A stretch of 64,000 bases of DNA from an uncultured Clostridia bacterium. Its GTDB lineage: Bacteria; Bacillota; Clostridia; Christensenellales; Borkfalkiaceae. The notes below the pieces were generated by a model. That model searched no databases and had not been told where the DNA came from. It was given only the letters and a program-made list of their open reading frames with translations. The translations under genes were made by a program, and so were the position numbers. The first letter of the stretch is position 1. Each line of letters opens with the position of its first letter. Location: NCBI GenBank assembly GCA_947595585.1, contig CANQET010000002.1, positions 1 to 64,000 on the forward strand. Reading direction: 5' to 3'. Shown in pieces: positions 56,764-64,000 of this stretch.

Positions 56764-58941
56764 ATGGACGGAACTATGTACGCGGAAGTCATCGTGGATA
56801 TCGCGCACAGCGATGTCGATAAGATCTTCGATTACGCCTGCGGGGAAGAGATCTCGGCGGGGATGCGCGTCGCCGTGCCCTTCGGAAGAGGGGTGACGAC
56901 GGGTTTTGTCATGCGGACAAAAGAAAAGACCGACGTCCCCACCGAAAAGCTCAAATCCGTCCTCCGCGCCGACGAGACGCCCGCCCTCACCGAGGAAGCG
57001 CTTCAGCTCGCCGACCGCATCGCCCTGCGCTACCGCGTCCCCATGGCGCTCGTGCTGCGCCTCTTCCTCCCCGCGGAGATGCGCACGGGCAAAGTCTCCG
57101 AAAAGACGCATACCGTCTACGTTTTGGGCGACGACTACACCCCCGCCCCCCGCGCACAAAAGCAGTGGCAGATCTTAAGCTTTCTCAAGGAAAACGGGGA
57201 AACGGCGGGGACTGTGCTCAAGGAAATGTTCGGCGCCGCGGCCCTCAAGGCCCTCGAGGCGGCGGGTGCCGTGAAGGCGGAAGCGCGGCGGATCTTCCGC
57301 GATCCCTACCGCGGCATCGGAAAATTACAGCCGCCCAAGATCCTCACCCCCGCCCAAAGGGCCGCCCTCGACGCCATCGAGGGCACCGAGAAGACGGTGA
57401 CCCTCCTGCACGGGGTGACGGGCAGCGGCAAGACGGAGATCTACCTCGACCTCATCGCCGACCGCCTCGCAAAGGGACAGACGGCGATCTTCCTCGTCCC
57501 CGAGATCTCCCTCACTCCCCAGATGCTCTCCCAGCTCCGTGCCCGCTTCGGGGAGCGCGCCGCCATTCTGCACAGCGGCCTCTCGGCGGGGGAGCGCTTC
57601 GATGAGTGGGAACGTCTGCGTGTGGGGGGCGCCCGCATCGCGATCGGCGCCCGCTCGGCCGTCTTTGCCCCCGTCTCGGATGTGGGCATCATCGTCATCG
57701 ATGAAGAACACGACGGCAGTTATTCCTCCGAGAGCGCCCCGCGCTACAATACCTTCGATATCGCCTACCTTCGTGCCCGTTACCACAAGTGCAAGCTCGT
57801 CTTGGGCAGCGCGACGCCCTCCGTCGAGACCTACCGCCGCGCAAAGGACGGGGAATTCGCCCTCGTCGAGCTCCCCGACCGCATCAACGCCCGCCCCATG
57901 CCCAAGGTCTGCATCGCGGATATGCGCCGCGAAGTGCGAAGGGGCAATGCGACGGCCTTTTCCTCCATGCTCCGCGAGAAGCTCGCTTCCTGCCTTGCGG
58001 AGGGCAATCAGGCGATCCTCTTTCTCAACCGCAGGGGGTTTGCGCAGACGGCCATCTGCCGTGATTGCGGGTACGTCGCAAAGTGCAAGAATTGCGACGT
58101 CGCCCTCACCTACCACAGCGATGAAAACAGGCTCAAATGCCATTACTGCGAGGCGCGTTACAAGATGCCCTCCGCCTGCCCCGAATGCGGAGGACACCGC
58201 TTCGGCTATGTGGGTATGGGCACCCAGCGCATCGTGCATGACCTGCAAAAACTCTACCCATCTGCAAGAATTCTGCGCATGGACGTCGATACGACCCGCG
58301 GAAAAGAGGGGCACCTGCGTATCTTAAAACAGTTCTCCGAACACAACGCGGATATCCTCGTCGGGACGCAGATGGTCGCCAAGGGCCATGATTTTCCGAG
58401 CGTCACCCTCGTCGGCATCCTCGATGCGGACATGGGGCTGCACATCCCCGATTACCGCAGCGGGGAACGCACCTTCCAGCTCGTCACGCAGGTCGCGGGC
58501 AGGAGCGGACGCGCGCAAGCGCCGGGGGAAGTCGTCCTCCAGACCTATTCGCCCGAAAACTACATCCTCCGCTTTGCGGCGTCCTACGACTATGCGGGCT
58601 TCTACGCCCATGAGATCGCGATGCGCGAGGCCATGATGTTCCCGCCCTTTTCCAAGATCGTCCGCGTCCTCGCGACGGGGGACGACGAAAAGGAGACCCT
58701 TGCCGCCCTCAAGGAGACCTTCGAAGAATTGCAGAAGATCTACGTGAAGGCGCCCGAGAAATTCCTCTTTTTCAACAAGATGCATGCGCCCATCAAGCGC
58801 ATCCGCAACAAATTTCGCTATCAGGTGCTGATGCGGCTCAAGGATCCCTCCGTCCTGAAGGAGATCTACGCCGCCGTCGCCGCCGTAAAACAGAGAGACG
58901 TCCTCGTCTATATCGAGGAAAATCCCGAATCCCTGAGCTGA
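56764..58941 (+). CDS. priA: primosomal protein N' helicase (start 56764 or 56776)
   Basis: LLHGVTGSGKTEIYLDLI, DEEHDGSYSSE, paired CxxC zinc motifs. Confidence 0.96.
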   Translation: MDGTMYAEVIVDIAHSDVDKIFDYACGEEISAGMRVAVPFGRGVTTGFVMRTKEKTDVPTEKLKSVLRADETPALTEEALQLADRIALRYRVPMALVLRLFLPAEMRTGKVSEKTHTVYVLGDDYTPAPRAQKQWQILSFLKENGETAGTVLKEMFGAAALKALEAAGAVKAEARRIFRDPYRGIGKLQPPKILTPAQRAALDAIEGTEKTVTLLHGVTGSGKTEIYLDLIADRLAKGQTAIFLVPEISLTPQMLSQLRARFGERAAILHSGLSAGERFDEWERLRVGGARIAIGARSAVFAPVSDVGIIVIDEEHDGSYSSESAPRYNTFDIAYLRARYHKCKLVLGSATPSVETYRRAKDGEFALVELPDRINARPMPKVCIADMRREVRRGNATAFSSMLREKLASCLAEGNQAILFLNRRGFAQTAICRDCGYVAKCKNCDVALTYHSDENRLKCHYCEARYKMPSACPECGGHRFGYVGMGTQRIVHDLQKLYPSARILRMDVDTTRGKEGHLRILKQFSEHNADILVGTQMVAKGHDFPSVTLVGILDADMGLHIPDYRSGERTFQLVTQVAGRSGRAQAPGEVVLQTYSPENYILRFAASYDYAGFYAHEIAMREAMMFPPFSKIVRVLATGDDEKETLAALKETFEELQKIYVKAPEKFLFFNKMHAPIKRIRNKFRYQVLMRLKDPSVLKEIYAAVAAVKQRDVLVYIEENPESLS

Positions 58942-58951
58942 AGGAGACCAA

Positions 58952-59407
58952 ATGATCAAAGAAATCGTACAGGTGGGCGACCCCGTCCTCCGCGGAAAAT
59001 GTAGGCCCGTCGAGAAATTCGACGAGGCGCTTTCCCGTCTTCTCGACGACATGCGCGATACCTTGCTCGACGCCGAGGGCGCCGGGCTCGCCGCACCGCA
59101 GATCGGGGTGCCGCTCCGCGTTGTCTCGGTGAACGTCGAAGAGGGGTACTTCGAATTCGTCAACCCCGTGTTCGTATGGCAGAAGGGGGAGCAATACGGC
59201 ACCGAGGGGTGCCTCTCCGTCCGCGGCAAGGCGGGAGAGGTGCTCCGTCCTTCCAAGGTGAAGATCTTGTTCTCCGACCGCAAGGGAGACCGCTATTCGC
59301 TCGTCGCCCGCGGCTTCTTCGCCCGTGCCGTCTGCCACGAGCTCGACCACCTCGACGGCATCCTCTACACCGATAAGGCCGACCGCATCCGCAGCGAGGA
59401 GGACTGA
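58952..59407 (+). CDS. def: peptide deformylase
   Basis: GAGLAAPQIGV, EGCLSV, CHELDHLDG. Confidence 0.97.
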   Translation: MIKEIVQVGDPVLRGKCRPVEKFDEALSRLLDDMRDTLLDAEGAGLAAPQIGVPLRVVSVNVEEGYFEFVNPVFVWQKGEQYGTEGCLSVRGKAGEVLRPSKVKILFSDRKGDRYSLVARGFFARAVCHELDHLDGILYTDKADRIRSEED

Positions 59408-60328
59408 ATGAAGATCGTATTCGCGGGGACGCCCATGTTCGCCGTGGAGCCGCTGCTGCGCCTTCATGCGGCCTACAAGGTCGCCGCCGTCGTCACCCAG
59501 CCCGATAAGCCGCAGGGCAGAAAGGGCATCCTTACGCCTTCGCCCGTGAAAGTTGCGGCGGAGGAGCGCGGCATTCCCGTCTTTCAGCCCGAAAAGATAA
59601 GGAGCGATACGGCCATGCTCGAAGCGCTGCATGCCGACCTCATGGTGACTTGCGCCTACGGGCAGATCTTAACGCAGGAGGTGCTCGATCTCTTCCCCCG
59701 CGGGGTGTGGAATATCCACGCCTCGCTGCTTCCCGCCTACCGCGGCGCCGCTCCCATCGCGCGTGCCCTCATCGACGGATGCCGTGAGACGGGCGTCACC
59801 ATCATGAAGACCGAGCTGGGGCTGGATACGGGGGACATCCTGCTCTCTAAGGCCTGCCCCATCTACGATAGCGATACCTGCGGCACCCTCGAAGATCGGC
59901 TCTCCCGCCTCGGCAGCGAGCTCATCATAGATGCCATGGATAAGATCGCGCGCGGCGAGCTTTCCCTGCAACGGCAGGGGGAGGGCTTCACCTGCAAGAA
60001 GGTCGGCCGCACGGAGGTGGATTTTTCAAAGTCCGCACGCGAAGTGAGCTGCCTCGTGCGCGGCCTCTCGCCTGCGCCCTTCGCCTTTGCTTCGATCGGG
60101 GGCCTCACCCTGAATTTTTGGTACGCGGAAGAGGTCCCCTGTACCGCGGAAGCTCCCGCGGGCACCGTACTTTCGGCGTCGCCCAAGGAGGGGCTCATCG
60201 TGAAGTGCGGCGAGGGGGCAGTAAACATCCTCGAGCTGCAGCCTGCGGGCGGGCGGCGGATGACGGCACGCGACTTTCTGAACGGAAGAAAAATAGAGGC
60301 AGGGCAGCGTTTTGAACGGATTTTCTGA
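59408..60328 (+). CDS. fmt: methionyl-tRNA formyltransferase
   Basis: MKIVFAGTPMFAVEPL, NIHASLLPAYRGAAPIARALIDG. Confidence 0.97.
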   Translation: MKIVFAGTPMFAVEPLLRLHAAYKVAAVVTQPDKPQGRKGILTPSPVKVAAEERGIPVFQPEKIRSDTAMLEALHADLMVTCAYGQILTQEVLDLFPRGVWNIHASLLPAYRGAAPIARALIDGCRETGVTIMKTELGLDTGDILLSKACPIYDSDTCGTLEDRLSRLGSELIIDAMDKIARGELSLQRQGEGFTCKKVGRTEVDFSKSAREVSCLVRGLSPAPFAFASIGGLTLNFWYAEEVPCTAEAPAGTVLSASPKEGLIVKCGEGAVNILELQPAGGRRMTARDFLNGRKIEAGQRFERIF

Positions 60329-61523
60329 ACCCTACCGCGTCTTGATGAAGGTGTATGCCGAGGGGGCGCATCTCAAGATCGCCCTCGCCTCCGCCTCCGA
60401 AAAAGAACGTGCCCGCACGGTAAAGATCGCATACGGGGTCCTCGAAAACGACGCCTATCTCTCCCTCTGCATCGGGACGTTTGCGCCGCGGAGCCCCAAG
60501 CTGCCCGTGCGCATCGTGCTCAAGATCGCCCTCTATGCCCTGCTCTATCTCGGGCATCCCCGCTATGCCGTGACCGATCTCGCCGTGGATCTTCTCAAGG
60601 AGATCGGAAAGGGCGGCGCGGCGGGCTTCGTGAACGCCGTTCTGCGCAATTTCGACGCCGAAAAAGTGCATCTGCCCGCGGGAGACGAGGGGCTTGCCGT
60701 AAAATACAACTTTCCGCTCTTTGGCGTGAAGCGGATGAAGGCGCAATACGGCGCCCGTGCCGAGGCCATCCTTGCGGCGCGTTCCCACGGCGTTTCGGTG
60801 CGATTCGAGCGGGGCCTCGATCGATATTCGGGCTTGGAGCACGAGGATACGCCCTTCGAGGATCTCAAAATTTTCAAGAATTTCGTCCGCGATGAAGGCT
60901 TCTTCGCGGGAGATTATACCTTCCAATCGGTGGGGAGCGTGGGCGTCGCGGCGGCCGTGGAGCCCTGTGCGCACCTGCTCGACGCCTGCGCCGCCCCGGG
61001 CGGGAAGAGTGTGCTGCTCGCAAAGAAGTGCAACACTGTGACCGCCTGCGAACTCCATGCCCACCGCGTGGGGCTCATCGAGAGTTATATTGCACGGATG
61101 GGGGCGGAAAACGTCACCGCGATGCAGAAGGATAGCACCGTCTTCGACCCCGCATGGGAGGAAAAATTCGACGGCGTCCTCGTCGATGCGCCCTGTTCGG
61201 GGCTTGGGACGGTCGCCGAAAACCCCGATCTTGTCCTTCGCAAGCGGGAGGAGGATCTTCCCGCGCTCTGTGCCCTGCAACTCGACATTTTGCGCAACTG
61301 CGCCCGCTATGTAAAGCGCGGCGGCATGTTGTATTACGCGACCTGTTCGATCCTCGAAGAGGAAAACGACGGGGTCCTGTGTCGATTTTTGCAGGAAGCG
61401 CCCTTTGTCCCCGAAGCGGTGCAAAGTCCGCTTCCGCATGAAAAAACGGCATATGGGGTACAGTTTTTGCCCGATACCGCCTATGGTGCAGGGTTTTTCG
61501 TCGCCAAAATGAGGAAATTATGA
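60312..61523 (+). CDS. rsmB: 16S rRNA (cytosine-5) methyltransferase B
   Basis: NusB-like N-terminus; LLDACAAPGGKSVLLA, VDAPCSGLGTVAENPDL, YATCSI. Confidence 0.93.
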   Translation: MNGFSEPYRVLMKVYAEGAHLKIALASASEKERARTVKIAYGVLENDAYLSLCIGTFAPRSPKLPVRIVLKIALYALLYLGHPRYAVTDLAVDLLKEIGKGGAAGFVNAVLRNFDAEKVHLPAGDEGLAVKYNFPLFGVKRMKAQYGARAEAILAARSHGVSVRFERGLDRYSGLEHEDTPFEDLKIFKNFVRDEGFFAGDYTFQSVGSVGVAAAVEPCAHLLDACAAPGGKSVLLAKKCNTVTACELHAHRVGLIESYIARMGAENVTAMQKDSTVFDPAWEEKFDGVLVDAPCSGLGTVAENPDLVLRKREEDLPALCALQLDILRNCARYVKRGGMLYYATCSILEEENDGVLCRFLQEAPFVPEAVQSPLPHEKTAYGVQFLPDTAYGAGFFVAKMRKL

Positions 61524-62575
61524 AACGCATCTTGCAAGATCTCTCCCAAAATGAGCTTGAGGCGCTCATCCTTTCCCTCGGCGAAAAGAAGTTCCGCGCG
61601 GGGCAGATCTTCCTCGGACTCATGCAGGGGAAGCGGATTTCCGAGCTGAATATCCCGCCCCTGCTCCGCGAAACGCTCCTGAAGAGCTACGAAGATGAAC
61701 CCGTGCGCATCGCCGAGACTTTGGTCTCGAGAGAGGACGGCACCAAGAAATATCTCTTCCGTCTTTCCGACGGCAACCTCATCGAGGGCGTGCTCATGCA
61801 CTATAAATACGGCAACACGCAGTGCGTTTCCACGCAGGTCGGCTGCCGCATGGGGTGCAAATTCTGCGCTTCTACGCTCGGCGGCAGGGTCCGCGACCTC
61901 ACCGCGGGAGAAATTCTGTGTGAGATCCTCGCCGTCAACCGCAGCGAGGGGGGAACGCTCAAGGCGCGTGCGGTCACCAACGTCGTCCTCATGGGCAGCG
62001 GGGAGCCCTTCGATAACTACGAGAACGTCGTAAAATTTTTGCGCAATCTCACGGCGGAGGAGGGGCTCAACATGAGCGCAAGGAACATCAGTCTCTCCAC
62101 CTGCGGTCTCGTCCCCGAGATGAAGAAGTTCATCTCCGAGGGCATCCCGCTCAATCTTACGGTCTCGCTGCACGCCGTGACCGATGCGGAACGCGCCCGC
62201 ACGATGCCCATCGCGAAGAAGTACACGATCTCCGAGATCTTGGGGGCCTGCAGCGATTATTTCGAGAAGACGGGGCGGCGGTATATCTTCGAATACACCC
62301 TCATTTCGGGGGAAAATTCGGATACGGCGCACGCCCTCGCCCTCGCAAAACTTCTGAAGGGCAGGCCCTGCCACGTCAACCTCATCCGCCTCAACGCGGT
62401 GAAGGAGCGAAATCTTTTGGCCGCCGAAGAGCAGGAGGCCCGCAAGTTTTTGGAGACGCTCGAGGCACAGGGGATCTCCGCGACCCTCCGCCGAAGCATG
62501 GGCTCGGATATCGGCGGCGCCTGCGGTCAGCTTCGCGCAAGATATATGGAACAGGGCGCCGACGATATAGAATAG
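61520..62575 (+). CDS. rlmN: dual-specificity RNA methyltransferase RlmN
   Basis: STQVGCRMGCKFCAST radical-SAM motif, NVVLMGSGEPFDNYENV; C-terminal DIGGACGQLRARYMEQGADDIE. Confidence 0.96.
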   Translation: MKRILQDLSQNELEALILSLGEKKFRAGQIFLGLMQGKRISELNIPPLLRETLLKSYEDEPVRIAETLVSREDGTKKYLFRLSDGNLIEGVLMHYKYGNTQCVSTQVGCRMGCKFCASTLGGRVRDLTAGEILCEILAVNRSEGGTLKARAVTNVVLMGSGEPFDNYENVVKFLRNLTAEEGLNMSARNISLSTCGLVPEMKKFISEGIPLNLTVSLHAVTDAERARTMPIAKKYTISEILGACSDYFEKTGRRYIFEYTLISGENSDTAHALALAKLLKGRPCHVNLIRLNAVKERNLLAAEEQEARKFLETLEAQGISATLRRSMGSDIGGACGQLRARYMEQGADDIE

Positions 62576-62879
62576 GGCTCCCGAAAAAAGGCGCAGTATT
62601 TTTTGGGGAAGAGGAGCGGCAACGGAGCAAAAGGGAGCTTTGCGGCAGCAAAGCGAAGAAAGGCGGAGTAAGCCGCGACGAGGCGGCGCCTGCGGTCAGC
62701 TTCGTGCAAGATATATGGAACAGGGCGCCGACGATATAGAATAGGGCTCCCGAAAAAAGGCGCAGTATTTTTTGGGGAAGAGGAGCGGCAACGGAGCAAA
62801 AGGGAGCTTTGCGGCAGCAAAGCGAAGAAAGGCGGAGTATGCCGCGACGAGGCGGCGCCTGCGGTCAGCTTCGCGCAAG
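62513..62879 (+). repeat. 169-bp tandem repeat: two full copies plus a 29-bp third start
   Basis: ggcggcgcctgcggtcagcttcgcgcaag at 62513, 62682 and 62851; copies 1 and 2 nearly identical. Confidence 0.95.
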
Positions 62880-62914
62880 CCGCCTTGCCCCGAACGAAGA
62901 ATAAGGAGGTACCT

Positions 62915-63565
62915 ATGCAGATCAAAATTGCGCCGAGCATTCTCGCAAGCGATTTTTCCAAAGTCGGGGAAGAGGTCGCCCGCCTCGAAGCATGCGGCGC
63001 CGATCTCATCCACTGCGACGTCATGGACGGCAATTTCGTTCCGCCCATCACCTTCGGGGCGCAGATGGTGAAGGCCATCCGTCCGCATACGCGCCTCCCC
63101 CTCGATTGTCACCTCATGGTGCTGCATCCCGAAACGCACGTCGAGGACTTCGCCCGCGCCGGGGCCGATCTCATCTCCGTGCATGCCGAAGTCTGCGATA
63201 TTTCCGCGCTCTTTGCCCAAATTGCACACATGGGGGTGAAAAAATGCGCCGTCATCAACCCCGAGACGGCCGCAGAATCCCTCTTTCCCGCCGTGGATGC
63301 GGGGGCGGATATGCTGCTTCTTATGAGCGTCCACCCCGGTTGGGGCGGGCAGAAGTTCCTTCCCGATACGCTGAAAAAGCTCGAGATCTTGCGCAATTAT
63401 TGCATCCGATGCGGGCGGCCCGACCTCGATATCGAGGTGGATGGCGGCATCACCGAGGCCAATGTGAAGGAAGTCATCGCGGCGGGGGCGAACGTCATCG
63501 TCGCGGGGAGCACGATATTCCGTGCGGCGGATATGGCGGCGACCATTCGGAGGCTCCGCGGATGA
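62915..63565 (+). CDS. rpe: ribulose-phosphate 3-epimerase
   Basis: IAPSILASDFSKVGEEVARLEACGADLIHCDVMDGNFVPPITFG; RBS aggaggtacct. Confidence 0.97.
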   Translation: MQIKIAPSILASDFSKVGEEVARLEACGADLIHCDVMDGNFVPPITFGAQMVKAIRPHTRLPLDCHLMVLHPETHVEDFARAGADLISVHAEVCDISALFAQIAHMGVKKCAVINPETAAESLFPAVDAGADMLLLMSVHPGWGGQKFLPDTLKKLEILRNYCIRCGRPDLDIEVDGGITEANVKEVIAAGANVIVAGSTIFRAADMAATIRRLRG

Positions 63566-64000
63566 CGGGTCCTGTCGCAAAGGCCGTCATCCTCCTCAAC
63601 GGCGAGCCCTACCGCGGCGAAATTTCTGCGGAGGCGTGCTACGTCATCTGCTGCGACGGCGCCTATGCTTGGGCGAAGGGCAGGGTGCGGATCGACGAAA
63701 ATTTGGGGGATTTCGATTCCTTGGAGGAAGTCCCCGAGCCGCGACCTCTGCAAAAATTCCCCTCCGAGAAGGAGAAGACGGACGGCGAGCTTGCTGTAGA
63801 CCGCGCTCTCGAGCTCGGCGCAAGCGAGATCATCTTTTACGGGGGCGGGGGCGGCCGTGAAGACCACTTCCTCGGCAATCTCCACCTCATCTATAAGGCG
63901 GTGCGCGCGGGCATGGCTTCGGCCGTATTGCAGCTGAACGGCGCCACGATCGCCCTCTGCGGCAAGGGCGGCCAAAAATTTTTCTGCAGGAAGGGGCAGA
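63562..64000 (+). CDS. thiN: thiamine pyrophosphokinase (partial, runs off the window)
   Basis: ATGA overlap with rpe; MTGPVAKAVILLNGEPYRGEIS...CCDGAYAWA...NLGDFDSLEEVP...KEKTDGELAVDRALELGASEIIFYGGGGGREDHFLGNL. Confidence 0.88.
   Translation, partial: MTGPVAKAVILLNGEPYRGEISAEACYVICCDGAYAWAKGRVRIDENLGDFDSLEEVPEPRPLQKFPSEKEKTDGELAVDRALELGASEIIFYGGGGGREDHFLGNLHLIYKAVRAGMASAVLQLNGATIALCGKGGQKFFCRKGQ

Noticed and set aside
62391-63078. Minus-strand ORFs with repeated peptide (LRFAAAKLPFAPLPLLFPKKYCAFF)
   Set aside because: Translation of the 169-bp tandem repeat plus antisense of rlmN/rpe; no start/RBS support.

Overview
64 kb of a moderately GC-rich Firmicutes-type (Clostridia-like) bacterial chromosome; this taxonomic guess is inferred from gene content and order. 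Contents, left to right: (i) three tRNA genes (Ala-GGC, Val-CAC, Ala-CGC) embedded in an unusual ~143-bp repeat module whose ends copy or invert the tRNA-Ala 3' end; (ii) a minus-strand operon with one LolD/MacB-type ABC ATPase and six FtsX-like permeases in three tandem overlapping pairs, preceded by an ArsB/NhaD-type ion transporter; (iii) rny and a GT2 glycosyltransferase; (iv) a ~26 kb glycan-utilisation locus: GH35, sugar ABC transporter (SBP plus two permeases, no ATPase), a 1715-aa membrane-anchored GH30-like protein, a companion surface protein, an AraC regulator, a GH43-like protein, an LRR lipoprotein, then a complete unsaturated-uronate route (kdgK, eda, GH88, DUF2264, SDR, RpiB-family isomerase); (v) a small collagen-like protein and cation-transport genes; (vi) housekeeping genes (pgm, rpsU, pcrA, ligA, yicC, gmk, rpoZ, priA, def, fmt, rsmB, rlmN, rpe, thiN). 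A 169-bp tandem duplication lies in the 3' end of rlmN, at the position where prpC-prkC-rsgA often sit in Firmicutes. The most interesting items are the tRNA-end repeat modules, the one-ATPase/six-permease operon, the GH30/surface-protein pair, and the rlmN repeat junction. No CRISPR array, rRNA, phage or transposase was seen. All assignments come from reading the sequence and translations; no searches were run.
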